From NCBI GenBank assembly GCA_964627055.1, contig CAZVGV010000002.1, positions 22,319 to 86,318 of the forward strand: a stretch of 64,000 bases of DNA, read 5' to 3'. Each line of letters opens with the position of its first letter. The stretch's first letter is position 1. Below the pieces are notes generated by a model. It searched no databases. It was given only the letters and a program-made list of their open reading frames with translations, and was not told where the DNA came from. Source of the stretch: JBBTQS01 sp964627055. Lineage in GTDB: Bacteria > Patescibacteriota > Patescibacteriia > Magasanikbacterales > JBBTQS01. The translations under genes and the position numbers were made by a program. Positions 8,214 to 17,276 of the stretch are shown here, in pieces.

Positions 8214-9623
8214 ATGCCTATCAGACTTTGGAACACCCTCACGCGCAAGACGCAACTCTTCCGCCCCCAGAAGCCGGGCGTTGTCACGCTCTACACCTGT
8301 GGTCCAACCGTGTATAACTACATGCACATTGGTAACCTGCGCACCTTTGTATTTGAAGATCTGCTCAAACGCACACTTCTAGGAAGCGGCCTGCGCGTGA
8401 AGCACATTATGAATATCACTGATGTTGGCCATCTGACCAACGACTCTGATGACGGCGATGACAAGATGGAACGCGCTGCGCTTACCAGTGGCAAAAATAT
8501 CTGGGAACTCGCTGCGTTCTATACTGACGAGTTCATGCGCGATGTCGCAGCGCTCCATATTCTCCCACCACTGCACTACACCAAGGCGACTGACCACATC
8601 AAAGAACAAATCGCGTTGGTAAAAAAACTCGAGAAAGCTGGTCACACTTACCGCACAAGTGATGGGATATATTTCGATACATCCACCTGGAAAAAATACG
8701 GCGTACTCATGGGCAAGAAGCACCTTGCAGGACTACAAAAAGGCGCGCGCGTAAGTGCCAGCGACGAAAAGCGTACTGCCACAGACTTCGCACTCTGGAA
8801 GTTCTCTGCCGCAGAAGGGTCGAAGCGACAAATGGAATGGGACTCACCTTGGGGCGTTGGATTCCCAGGATGGCACATTGAGTGTTCGGCGATGGCCATG
8901 AAATACCTTGGCGCAACGCTCGATATTCACTGTGGCGGCGTAGATCACATCACAATTCATCACACGAACGAAATTGCGCAAAGCGAGGCTGCTACAGGCA
9001 AGCCATTCGCACGATTCTGGATGCACGGAGAATTCCTCCAGATCAACAATACAAAGATGGCAAAGTCACAAGGCAACTTCTTGCGTATTGCCGATATTCG
9101 TGCGCAAGGCCTCGACCCTATTGCGTATCGATACTTCTTGTTGCAGACACACTACCGCAAGCAGCTTCAATTCTCGTGGGAAGCTGTTGAAGCAGCTGCT
9201 GCAGGACTGCGCAACCTTGTTGAGCGACTTGCAACAGCTCCAGCAACCTCAAAGACTGATCCCCAACTCATCAAGAGTATAACTGCTGCATTGCAAGACG
9301 ATCTCAATGCACCGAAGGCCATCGCTCTTCTTTGGAAGACAGTGGGCAAAAAAGGAACGGTTGATGCACATACCGCAGAAGCGATCTTTGTCGCTGATGA
9401 CACGTATTTCGGGCTCGGGCTACGCGCACTCGTTGCCACATTCCTTGCTGGTGCGACAACGACACTCACCATCTCTCCAGATATCCAAGGAATTCTTGAT
9501 GCGCGAGCACTCGCTCGAGATAGTCGCGATTTTGCTACCTCCGACCGTCTTCGCGACGAGCTCCTCGCTCGCGGGTATGTCGTGAAGGATACAAAGGATG
9601 GTCAAGAGTTGAGCAAGAAATAA
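8214..9623 (+). CDS. cysS: Cysteinyl-tRNA synthetase
   Basis: About 469 residues from MPIRLWNT. It charges tRNA-Cys. Class I motifs are clear: the HIGH-type sequence MHIGN at residues 37-41, the zinc cysteine in YTCGPTVYNY, GWHIECSAMAMKYLG, HHTNEIAQSEA, and the KMSKS-type KMAKSQGNF near residue 282. The C-terminal DALR-type region ends with LRDELLARGYVVKDTKDG. An ATG three codons upstream (8205, MAHMPIRL) is possible; neither has a strong SD. It is transcribed divergently from pilM. Confidence 0.97.
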   Translation: MPIRLWNTLTRKTQLFRPQKPGVVTLYTCGPTVYNYMHIGNLRTFVFEDLLKRTLLGSGLRVKHIMNITDVGHLTNDSDDGDDKMERAALTSGKNIWELAAFYTDEFMRDVAALHILPPLHYTKATDHIKEQIALVKKLEKAGHTYRTSDGIYFDTSTWKKYGVLMGKKHLAGLQKGARVSASDEKRTATDFALWKFSAAEGSKRQMEWDSPWGVGFPGWHIECSAMAMKYLGATLDIHCGGVDHITIHHTNEIAQSEAATGKPFARFWMHGEFLQINNTKMAKSQGNFLRIADIRAQGLDPIAYRYFLLQTHYRKQLQFSWEAVEAAAAGLRNLVERLATAPATSKTDPQLIKSITAALQDDLNAPKAIALLWKTVGKKGTVDAHTAEAIFVADDTYFGLGLRALVATFLAGATTTLTISPDIQGILDARALARDSRDFATSDRLRDELLARGYVVKDTKDGQELSKK

Positions 9624-9642
9624 TTTCCACGTCACGAACCCG

Positions 9643-9678
9643 AACCCGCACGCCTCCTGCTGTGCGGGTTTCGTGTTT
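9643..9678 (+). terminator. Intrinsic terminator after cysS
   Basis: A perfect 9-bp stem, aacccgcac/gtgcgggtt, with a 10-base loop is followed by tcgtgttttttg. It lies between cysS and the next promoter. Confidence 0.85.
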
Positions 9679-9700
9679 TTTGTGCTATACTTGTCTGCGT

Positions 9701-10225
9701 ATGCCATCCATGCAAGACGTTCTCAAGACTCTCCCAAAGCACGAACCACTCGAGCAACAGCCGTCCATGCCAGAACGTTTGGACGCGATTCCCGACGCTC
9801 GTACATCAGAGCCTGAGACTGAAGCGTCAGAACCGCTCCAAGTCGAACTGCACGCTGATCACATCACTTCCATCCCGAACTCCCACATCGACACCGCGTC
9901 GAAGCAGCCCGTTGCTGCTCCTACGCAATCCATACCCTCCACCAAAGACCCACTCACACGTGACATTGAAAAAATCCTTGAAGAGAACCTCGCAGAATCG
10001 TTTGCAACCATGACCCCCGAGCAGCAACAAAAGTTCAAAACCGAAGGAGAACGCGTCACTGCTTCCATTCGCCAAATTATCAAATCAGGCGTAGTCCATA
10101 TTAAGAAAATCCTTGCACTCATCAGTGGATGGCTCCGTATGATCCCAGGAGTCAATCGTTTTTTCCTCGAAAAAGAATCGAAAATAAAGGCAGAAAAAAT
10201 CTTGCTCCTTGGAGGACAATTTTAG
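9701..10225 (+). CDS. Uncharacterised protein upstream of HerA/VirD4-like ATPase
   Basis: 174 residues from MPSMQDVL. I do not recognise a family. The first half is low complexity and rich in Pro, Glu and Thr. The second half is helical and charged (DPLTRDIEKILEENLAESF, then MTPEQQQKFKTEGERV) and ends in an amphipathic or partly hydrophobic helix (HIKKILALISGWLRMIPGV). A -10-like TATACT lies about 10 bases upstream of the start, so it probably heads the transcript that continues into the ATPase gene 21 bases downstream. A membrane-peripheral partner of that ATPase is possible but only inferred. Confidence 0.75.
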   Translation: MPSMQDVLKTLPKHEPLEQQPSMPERLDAIPDARTSEPETEASEPLQVELHADHITSIPNSHIDTASKQPVAAPTQSIPSTKDPLTRDIEKILEENLAESFATMTPEQQQKFKTEGERVTASIRQIIKSGVVHIKKILALISGWLRMIPGVNRFFLEKESKIKAEKILLLGGQF

Positions 10226-10246
10226 CTTTCACTAACGCTCTTTGGC

Positions 10247-12754
10247 ATGGAACCCTCACAGACACTTACCGCAGTGGATCTCTTGATCAACACCTTGATT
10301 GCCATTGCATCACTGCTCATGGCCGCTGGTGCACTTTTTTTGCTGCGTGTTTTTTTGCGTACCCGCCATCATCGTGCTGTAAGCCTCACGATGAGCACGC
10401 TGCTCATCCGCGTGCCTAAAGAAAAGAAAGATCAACCACAGCAATCCGGTGTACCACAAAGCGTAGAATATCTCCGCCAGGACATCGCAGTAATGGAAAC
10501 GATCTTCGCGACCGTCGGCGGACTGCGTGCACAGCGTGGTTTCCTGGCTTGGCTACACGGTCGAGAGGATCATGTTAGCTTCGAAATCGTATCTCGTGGC
10601 GGAAATATTTACTTCTACTGTGTCGTACCACGCACTCTCGAATCGCTGTTAATCCAGCAAATTCACGCACAATTCCCTGCTGCACAGATCGACCGCGAAG
10701 AAGATTACAATTTCTTCTCCCCGAAGAGTTCCATCCTTGGCGCCTACGTCACCATGACACGCGAGTTCCCATTTGCAATCAAGACCTTCCGTGAACTCGA
10801 CAGCGATCCACTCTCCGGTCTCACCAATCCGCTTGCAAAAATCGGCAAGAATGACGGTGCGGCAATTCAATTTGTCGTTCGTTCGAGCAAGAAGACATGG
10901 CGCAAGCGTGCAAAGGCGATTATTAAGCTCATCCAAAAAGGCAAATACCTCACCCAACACAACGATGGCATTGGTTCGATCACGAGTGTTGCAAGCGCCA
11001 TGATCTCAGGCAACAAGCAAGAACAGTCTCCCAAGGATTACCACATGACCGCTTCTGAGGACGAAATGGTAAAACGTATTGACTCCAAAATGGCAAAAGC
11101 CGGACTTGATGTGAACATTCGTGTTATCGTCGCAGCAGAAAATGATCACTCCGCACGACAATACCTCGATACAATAGTCAGCGCCTTCGGCCAATTCAAC
11201 AATTACTCGTACGGAAACTCCTTCAAGGCACTCGTGCCACGCATGCAGTCAACCGTCATTGAAGACTTCATCTACCGTGCGTTCGCTCCTCGTCGTCGTC
11301 TCGTGTTGAACACAGAAGAAATGGCATCGCTCTGGCATCTACCACTCCCTACAATCGAAACACCGAATATTGTTTGGCTCGGTGCGCGCAAGGCAGCTCC
11401 TCCACAAAACATGCCGAAGGAAGGACTGATCCTCGGACGTGTGACATTCCGCGGCGAAGAATCCGAAGTTCGTATCAAGCGGTCTGACCGTCGTCGCCAT
11501 CTCTACACCATTGGTAAGTCAGGATCTGGTAAATCCGTGTTCCTCGAGAACATGGCGATTCAAGATATCAACAACGGAGAAGGGGTTTGCGTAGTCGACC
11601 CACACGGTGACCTCGTGCAGCACATTCTCGCCAATATCCCTGAGCATCGCATTGATGACGTCATTTACTTCTGCCCATCAGACCTCGACCGACCGATCGG
11701 CCTCAACATGCTCGAAGCACGTTCAGAGGACCAGAAAGATTTTGTGGTGCAGGAAATGATTGCCATCTTCTACAAGCTGTTCCCACCTGAAATGATCGGC
11801 CCAATGTTTGAGCATCAAATGCGCAACGTGATGCTCACACTTATGGCAGATGTAGAGAACCCTGGCACTATTGCCGAAATTCCTCGCATGTTCTCTGACG
11901 AGGCGTACGCAAAGACTTGGATTGCGAAGCTCAAAGACCCTGTAGTTCGCTCATTTTGGGAAAAGGAAATGGCAAAGACCTCGGACTTCCACAAATCTGA
12001 AATGCTCGGATACTTGGTCTCCAAGGTTGGCCGATTCGTCGAAAACGAAATGCTGCGAAACATCATCGGTCAATCCCGCTCTGGATTTGATTTCCGCGAG
12101 GTGATGGATAACAAAAAAATCCTCCTCGTGAATCTCTCGAAAGGAACCACCGGTGAAGTGAACGCAAAACTTCTGGGTCTCATCATCGTGGCGAAGTTAC
12201 AGATGGCGGCACTCACTCGCGCCGACCTTCCTGAGGACCAGCGCCATGATTTCTACTTGTACATCGATGAATTCCAAAATTTCATTACCGACTCCATCGC
12301 TACGATCCTTTCTGAAGCACGTAAGTATCGTCTCAACCTGACCATTGCGCATCAATACATGGGACAGCTGGTAGATGGCGGCAAAAATGATACATCCATT
12401 CGCGATGCGGTTCTCGGTAACGTCGGTACGATGGCAGCATTTCGCATCGGCCCAGAAGATGCCGAGTTACTGCAAAAGGAATTTGCACCGGTATTTTCTG
12501 CATACGACCTCATCAATGTGGAACAGTACACAGCCTACGTGAAATTACTCATTGACAACACCGCGGCAAAGCCATTTAATATGGCTACGACCGCACCACT
12601 TCCAGAAAACAACGAATACGCAGAAATGCTCAAGCAACTCTCGCGTCTCAAGTTCGGTCGTGATCGTGCCACGGTGGAGGAAGATATTCTCGAACGTAGC
12701 CAATTAGGCACACTCACCCTTCCTGCCCAACCACTAACTGAAGCAAAGTTGTAA
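10247..12754 (+). CDS. HerA/VirD4-TraG-like ATPase, type IV secretion DNA-binding domain
   Basis: 835 residues. An N-terminal membrane helix (about residues 10-35, LLINTLIAIASLLMAAGALF) is followed by a long soluble region and a RecA-fold ATPase domain. Walker A is IGKSGSGKS near residue 423, followed by VCVVDPHGDL. Walker B is FYLYIDEFQNF near residue 670, followed by LSEARKYRLNLTIAHQYMGQL and GNVGTMAAFRIGPEDA, typical of the TraG/VirD4/HerA group with a TraM-recognition-like end. Such proteins couple substrates to membrane channels or pump DNA. No other conjugation genes are nearby. In CPR genomes proteins of this type are common; their substrate is unknown. Confidence 0.85.
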   Translation: MEPSQTLTAVDLLINTLIAIASLLMAAGALFLLRVFLRTRHHRAVSLTMSTLLIRVPKEKKDQPQQSGVPQSVEYLRQDIAVMETIFATVGGLRAQRGFLAWLHGREDHVSFEIVSRGGNIYFYCVVPRTLESLLIQQIHAQFPAAQIDREEDYNFFSPKSSILGAYVTMTREFPFAIKTFRELDSDPLSGLTNPLAKIGKNDGAAIQFVVRSSKKTWRKRAKAIIKLIQKGKYLTQHNDGIGSITSVASAMISGNKQEQSPKDYHMTASEDEMVKRIDSKMAKAGLDVNIRVIVAAENDHSARQYLDTIVSAFGQFNNYSYGNSFKALVPRMQSTVIEDFIYRAFAPRRRLVLNTEEMASLWHLPLPTIETPNIVWLGARKAAPPQNMPKEGLILGRVTFRGEESEVRIKRSDRRRHLYTIGKSGSGKSVFLENMAIQDINNGEGVCVVDPHGDLVQHILANIPEHRIDDVIYFCPSDLDRPIGLNMLEARSEDQKDFVVQEMIAIFYKLFPPEMIGPMFEHQMRNVMLTLMADVENPGTIAEIPRMFSDEAYAKTWIAKLKDPVVRSFWEKEMAKTSDFHKSEMLGYLVSKVGRFVENEMLRNIIGQSRSGFDFREVMDNKKILLVNLSKGTTGEVNAKLLGLIIVAKLQMAALTRADLPEDQRHDFYLYIDEFQNFITDSIATILSEARKYRLNLTIAHQYMGQLVDGGKNDTSIRDAVLGNVGTMAAFRIGPEDAELLQKEFAPVFSAYDLINVEQYTAYVKLLIDNTAAKPFNMATTAPLPENNEYAEMLKQLSRLKFGRDRATVEEDILERSQLGTLTLPAQPLTEAKL

Positions 12755-12810
12755 CGCTCATTTCGTGAGCAGCTGCGTAGTGTACCCGCTTCTTCTTTAA
12801 TGCATGTCGT

Positions 12811-13479
12811 ATGGATTCGCTTGGCAACTTGTTGCACAGCCGTTCTTCTAGCCTGTCACTTCCACAGCTTCCGGACAAACCCGTGCATACCCCTGCGCCA
12901 GATTTTTCCGCACCAACTCCAGCACCTGCACCCGAGCCGCAGCACGTCGACCGCCTTGCACAGATTCGCACACTCGTCCATGAGATCGAAGAACGACTCA
13001 CCCAGGTGCGAGAAATACTTGCAAGCGACCCTCCAGTGTCACATTCCACAACAGTACTTCCACCAGTTACCACACACAGCACACCACCTACGACAACCAC
13101 AACAGAGTTCACGGTTCACGAAGGTGTTTTCAACGGTGAAGGCATGATCGGCGCAGATGGCCAGACCTATCCCGTGCCCGTGAACTACGCATCCAAGTCC
13201 AAGCTTGTCGAAGGTGACCTCCTCAAGGTTACAGTCCTCCCAACGGGCGAGCTCATGTACAAGCAAATCGGCCCAGTGGAACGTGATCGCAAAATGGGCA
13301 GACTCGTAAAGCACGAAGATGGATCATTTACTGTTGCAACAGAGCAAGCAGAATACCGTGTACTTACTGCAGCTGTCACCTACCACCGCGGAGCACACGG
13401 GCATAGCGCTGTGGTGTTAGTACCACGCGATAGCTTCAGCACATGGGCAGCAATTGAGTACATTTTCCACCAACCATAA
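12811..13479 (+). CDS. Uncharacterised protein preceding dnaX
   Basis: 222 residues. The first 100 are Pro/Thr-rich with a short coiled-coil-like segment (HVDRLAQIRTLVHEIEERLT). The C-terminal part (EGVFNGEGMIGADGQTYPVP, then NYASKSKLVEGDLLKVTV and YKQIGPVERDR) looks like a compact beta-rich domain that I recall as conserved in CPR genomes without assigned function. It is encoded 57 bases after the ATPase gene and 12 bases before dnaX, so cotranscription is likely. Function unknown. Confidence 0.8.
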   Translation: MDSLGNLLHSRSSSLSLPQLPDKPVHTPAPDFSAPTPAPAPEPQHVDRLAQIRTLVHEIEERLTQVREILASDPPVSHSTTVLPPVTTHSTPPTTTTTEFTVHEGVFNGEGMIGADGQTYPVPVNYASKSKLVEGDLLKVTVLPTGELMYKQIGPVERDRKMGRLVKHEDGSFTVATEQAEYRVLTAAVTYHRGAHGHSAVVLVPRDSFSTWAAIEYIFHQP

Positions 13480-13491
13480 AACCACATTCCT

Positions 13492-15120
13492 ATGGCACAG
13501 ACTCTTTACCGCAAATACCGCCCCAGTCGTTGGTCTGATGTTGTAGGTCAAGATCATGTGGTTCGCACACTCACCAACGAATTACGACGCAACGCACTCG
13601 TGCACGCATATCTCTTTACCGGCCCTCGTGGCGTAGGCAAGACTACTGCCGCTCGCTTGCTTGCGAAGGCAGCGAACTGTACGGGACGCCGTGAATCAGC
13701 AGAGCCCTGCGAGACCTGCCCTCAGTGCATCGCATGCACCAATGGTCAGGCAATCGACATCATTGAAATCGACGCCGCAAGTCACACCGGCGTAGACATG
13801 GTGCGCGAACACATCATCGAGAACGCACGATTCCTCCCCACGCAATCTCGATATAAGGTCTTCATTATCGATGAAGTCCACATGCTCTCTACCAGTGCGT
13901 TCAACGCGCTCTTGAAGACACTCGAGGAGCCACCGGAGCACGCAATGTTCATTCTTGCTACTACCGAGATCGACAAACTTCTTGCGACGATTCGCTCTCG
14001 CTGCGAAGAATATGTGTTCCGTCGCGTTCCCCACGCACTCATCGTCGAAAAGCTTCGTACGATTATTACTGCTGAATCTCGTGAAGTCGCATCAGACGTG
14101 ATTGCACAAATCGCCAGCAACGCTGACGGCTGTCTTCGTGACGCAGAAAGTCTCTTGGGTCAAGTGCTCTCACTCACCACCGGACCGATCACAATGGCAG
14201 AGTGTGAGCACATCTTGCCTCGCGTTGCTTATAAGGAAGCAATATCCATTCTTGAGGCTATCGCACAGCGAAATGCACAGGCTGGACTTGCTGTGCTCGA
14301 TACGCTCGCGGCAAATGCCACCGAGTTTCATGGCTTTGCAACACAACTCATCGACACCACTCGTCTGGTACTTCTTGCCATGCACCGCGCAATGATGGAG
14401 GAAGAACGTGCGCGGTTTGATGAGGAATCACTCGCACGTCTGGCAACTCTCGCAAAGACGTACAACCCCACACGAATCACCACGGCACTTTCATCATTCA
14501 TGGCCGCACGCATCGATATCAACACCGCGCCAATCCCCCAACTTCCACTAGAAATCGCGATTGTGGAGCTCTGTAGCGATGGAGTTACTCCGGTCACAAC
14601 CACCCAGCCAATCGGATCAGCGCCAACCATGCCAGTTGTACCCCCACAACCCGCACAAGCAGATGCTGCGCCGTCTCGTGCACGTGCAGGATTGCCTCCC
14701 GCGCCACAACCACCTGCTCCACCAGAAATATCGACAACAACCACAAACAGCAGTGAATCAATTCCCTACTCCAACGGCCCCCTGACACTCACCGTGGAGA
14801 ATATTACTTCACGCTGGAATAAGTTTTTGGAATTCGTAGGCGAGAAGAACCCCTCTACCATGTTATTGCTACGCATGGCGCAGCCAACAGCCATTGAAGG
14901 CAACAAACTCCGTCTCACATGCAACTTCGCACCGCATGCTGATAAGCTCCGCGAGCCTAAGATAAAAGTCATGGCCGAGAACCTCTTTGCCACGTTTTTT
15001 GCAGAACGCGCCGACCTTGACTGCTCCTCTGCTGCTGTGGTACAACAGAGTACGCCTGATGAAGTTAGCCCTGAAGCTGCAGCACTTGCTGCAGAGTTCG
15101 ATGGCCAAGTCGTAGGGTAG
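13492..15120 (+). CDS. dnaX: DNA polymerase III subunit gamma/tau
   Basis: The 542-residue clamp-loader ATPase has a Walker A (GPRGVGKTT, residues 44-52), zinc-binding cysteines (Cys63, 73, 76, 79), Walker B VFIIDEVHML, sensor ATTEIDKL and the SRC motif TIRSRCEEY. A Pro-rich linker (around 375-420) precedes a C-terminal domain (about 430-540). The protein loads the sliding clamp during replication. No obvious slippery sequence for a gamma product was looked for in detail. No SD precedes the ATG. A tRNA-Gln gene starts 6 bases after the stop codon. Confidence 0.97.
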   Translation: MAQTLYRKYRPSRWSDVVGQDHVVRTLTNELRRNALVHAYLFTGPRGVGKTTAARLLAKAANCTGRRESAEPCETCPQCIACTNGQAIDIIEIDAASHTGVDMVREHIIENARFLPTQSRYKVFIIDEVHMLSTSAFNALLKTLEEPPEHAMFILATTEIDKLLATIRSRCEEYVFRRVPHALIVEKLRTIITAESREVASDVIAQIASNADGCLRDAESLLGQVLSLTTGPITMAECEHILPRVAYKEAISILEAIAQRNAQAGLAVLDTLAANATEFHGFATQLIDTTRLVLLAMHRAMMEEERARFDEESLARLATLAKTYNPTRITTALSSFMAARIDINTAPIPQLPLEIAIVELCSDGVTPVTTTQPIGSAPTMPVVPPQPAQADAAPSRARAGLPPAPQPPAPPEISTTTTNSSESIPYSNGPLTLTVENITSRWNKFLEFVGEKNPSTMLLLRMAQPTAIEGNKLRLTCNFAPHADKLREPKIKVMAENLFATFFAERADLDCSSAAVVQQSTPDEVSPEAAALAAEFDGQVVG

Positions 15121-15125
15121 ATATT

Positions 15126-15196
15126 TCCGGGATCGTCTAATGGTAGGACTCATGCCTCTGGAGCATGCTATCTTGGTTCGAATCCAGGTCCCGGAG
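15126..15196 (+). tRNA. tRNA-Gln (anticodon CTG)
   Basis: The acceptor stem is TCCGGGA/TCCCGGA. The anticodon stem CATGC/GCATG encloses CTCTGGA, giving anticodon CTG, and the T arm contains GGTTCGAATCC. The discriminator is G. CCA is not encoded (GCAG follows). It lies immediately downstream of dnaX. Confidence 0.95.
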
Positions 15197-15205
15197 CAGA
15201 TTTGT

Positions 15206-15290
15206 AAAAAAGAAGGTAAGACACGTTCGCGTGACAGGTACTGATCCTCTCCTGTTGCCATTGCGAAATGCCTCGCCTTCTTTTTTTACA
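15206..15290. terminator. Bidirectional terminator-like inverted repeat
   Basis: The arms gtaaaaaagaagg (15206-15218) and ccttctttttttac (from about 15276) are nearly perfect inverted repeats around a 57-base loop. The right arm supplies a T-run for the tRNA-Gln transcript and the left arm a T-run for the convergent YdcF-family gene. The loop itself contains a small cacgttcgcgtg hairpin. Confidence 0.6.
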
Positions 15291-15295
15291 TACAT

Positions 15296-15916
15296 TCAAC
15301 GCTGCTCCGTCGGCAGGGTGTTGGTGTATCCGTGAGCGCAGAGCCATTGGTATGACTGCAGTACATCCTCAGGCAGAACTTGTTCCGTCTGAAATCCCAG
15401 CGCGGGGTACGTCTGTATTCGACAAAGCGTACCCACGAGATAGTGTACGAGTTGTTCGCGCGCTGCTTCGTCTCGAACATACTGTTCAAACGGGATCTGT
15501 GGCGAAGTGACACAACACCGAGCTTCTGGCCATACCTTACGAAAGGTTGCATACACACGACGTTCCATGTACGGTTTTTGAACAAGTACAAAGGAACGAA
15601 AGGTATAGCCATGCTCTGCAAGAAGCTTTTTTGTAAACTTTATATTCTCACCTGTATTAGTTGCTAGAGGTTCTACAATGATCCGATGCTCCGGCACACC
15701 ATGTTCACGTACTATTGATGCATATCGATATCCCTCTGAAACTCCGGAGACTATTACGTGACTCCCGTACCCTTCATGCCATAACTGCGCTGCCCGGACT
15801 GCTACGCGCGTTGCATCAGATCCTAAAGCAAAAATCGCATCCATAGGAACGCATGGCTGCCCAAGACAAAGATAGCCCCAAAGAATTTTTGCATGCTGCT
15901 GTATCAGGACATCCAT
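15296..15916 (-). CDS. YdcF/ElyC/SanA (DUF218) family protein
   Basis: 206 residues. The DUF218 pattern is visible: MDAIFALGSDATRVAVRAAQ, then IVSGVSEGYRYASIVREHGV, EPLATNTGENI and FVLVQKPYMERRVYATFRKV. Members are linked to envelope and peptidoglycan or polysaccharide metabolism, but the reaction is not established. There is no N-terminal membrane anchor, so this is the short cytoplasmic-type form. It overlaps the end of murD by 13 bases, which suggests cotranscription and a cell-wall context. Confidence 0.85.
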   Translation of the reverse strand: MDVLIQQHAKILWGYLCLGQPCVPMDAIFALGSDATRVAVRAAQLWHEGYGSHVIVSGVSEGYRYASIVREHGVPEHRIIVEPLATNTGENIKFTKKLLAEHGYTFRSFVLVQKPYMERRVYATFRKVWPEARCCVTSPQIPFEQYVRDEAAREQLVHYLVGTLCRIQTYPALGFQTEQVLPEDVLQSYQWLCAHGYTNTLPTEQR

Positions 15917-17232
15917 AGCGTATCAAGAGCTGTGATGAACTGACCCCCCCGATCAAATACATTTTGAAAGCTTCCCAACGATGAAAATGCTGGAGAAAAA
16001 AGTATCGCGTCCCCAGGTACCGCGATACGAAGCGCTTCTGCAACCGCAGCATGAACAGAATCGACGCGAACAGCCTGAGGTATTTTGTTGGCAATGACTT
16101 CTGAACCGGTTCCGGGGAGTAAGAGCACGTGCTTCGTGTAGCGCTGCATTGCCGCGATGAGTGCGTCTATTTTATTTCCTTTGTCACCCCCACCCACAAT
16201 GAGAATGATCGGCGTAGACGCCAATGCTTCGAGCCCAGCACAGGTTGCTTCTGGGATAACTGCAGTGGTGTCATTGTACACACGTATACCGCGTCTTTCT
16301 CCTACGAGCTCGAGCCGTCCCGGCACTCCTGGAAATGCCTCTAGCTCCTGACGAATGATTGCATCATCTATACCATATGCTTTTGCGGCCGCACGCGCAC
16401 AGGCAGCATTATATCTATTATGCATACCAGGAATTACGAAGCGCCAATCAGCAACATCTCTTGCTGATGCACACACAACTCGCTGGACCGTCTCGGGGTA
16501 TTGTGTTGCGATAGCAGGTAATGCCTGCGCACCTACAATGAGCGTGTCTTGCGTAGATTGATGCAAAAATATCTGAGCCTTATCCTTCAGATACCGCTGC
16601 ATGTCATTTCGATAGTAGGCCTGGTGATCCTCATAAAATGTCGTGAGCACTGCAATGTGCGGACTCAAATGCAACGCACCAAATCCTTGCAATTGCCACG
16701 AATCCAATTCTAACACTGCGACAGTTGCCGTATCTGCATCATGTAATAACGCCAGTGTCGAAACACCCAGAATATTCCCCCCAAGTAGCACCTTCACTCC
16801 AGCAGCAGCAAGTATTGCGTGTATCATGGTAGTCGTGGTGGTCTTGCCTCGCGTACCAGTCACACCGATAATTGGTAGTCCTGATAGCTCAGCAAAGAGG
16901 TCTGCGCTCATACGCACCGGGATACCTTGTGCACGCGCCTCCGCAAGATACGGCGAGGACTCAGGAACTCCCGCGGCGCGCAGAATCATATCTCGTCCAC
17001 GAAAGTCTTCGGGCCGATGTTGACCTAATGTGTAGGTAATATTTTCGTATTCGGACAGCACATCCAAAGAAGGTTGGAGTTCCTGTGACAGCTTGAGATC
17101 AGTTATGATAAGATCAGCCCCACAGGAAGCCAGGAATGCGGCGTCACCAACACCGCGGCCCAGGAGGCCTAGGCCCATGATGGTAATTTTTTTGCCCTGA
17201 AAGTACTCAGAAATTTCATGCCGCATACTCAA
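15904..17232 (-). CDS. murD: UDP-N-acetylmuramoylalanine--D-glutamate ligase
   Basis: The 442-residue Mur ligase adds D-Glu to UDP-MurNAc-L-Ala in the cytoplasm during peptidoglycan synthesis. The N-terminal Rossmann segment KKITIMGLGLLGRGVGDAAF is followed by the ATP loop GVTGTRGKTTTTT (residues 123-135), GGNILGVS, and the C-terminal domain with FPGVPGRLELVGERRGIRVY and NDTTAVIPEA. Length is normal. A second ATG two codons downstream (MRHEIS) could be the start. It is divergent from the ATP-grasp/ABC gene. Confidence 0.95.
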   Translation of the reverse strand: MSMRHEISEYFQGKKITIMGLGLLGRGVGDAAFLASCGADLIITDLKLSQELQPSLDVLSEYENITYTLGQHRPEDFRGRDMILRAAGVPESSPYLAEARAQGIPVRMSADLFAELSGLPIIGVTGTRGKTTTTTMIHAILAAAGVKVLLGGNILGVSTLALLHDADTATVAVLELDSWQLQGFGALHLSPHIAVLTTFYEDHQAYYRNDMQRYLKDKAQIFLHQSTQDTLIVGAQALPAIATQYPETVQRVVCASARDVADWRFVIPGMHNRYNAACARAAAKAYGIDDAIIRQELEAFPGVPGRLELVGERRGIRVYNDTTAVIPEATCAGLEALASTPIILIVGGGDKGNKIDALIAAMQRYTKHVLLLPGTGSEVIANKIPQAVRVDSVHAAVAEALRIAVPGDAILFSPAFSSLGSFQNVFDRGGQFITALDTLWMS

Positions 17233-17276
17233 CTGTAGCGTACACGTATTCTACCAGAAACGACACACGAATCCAC

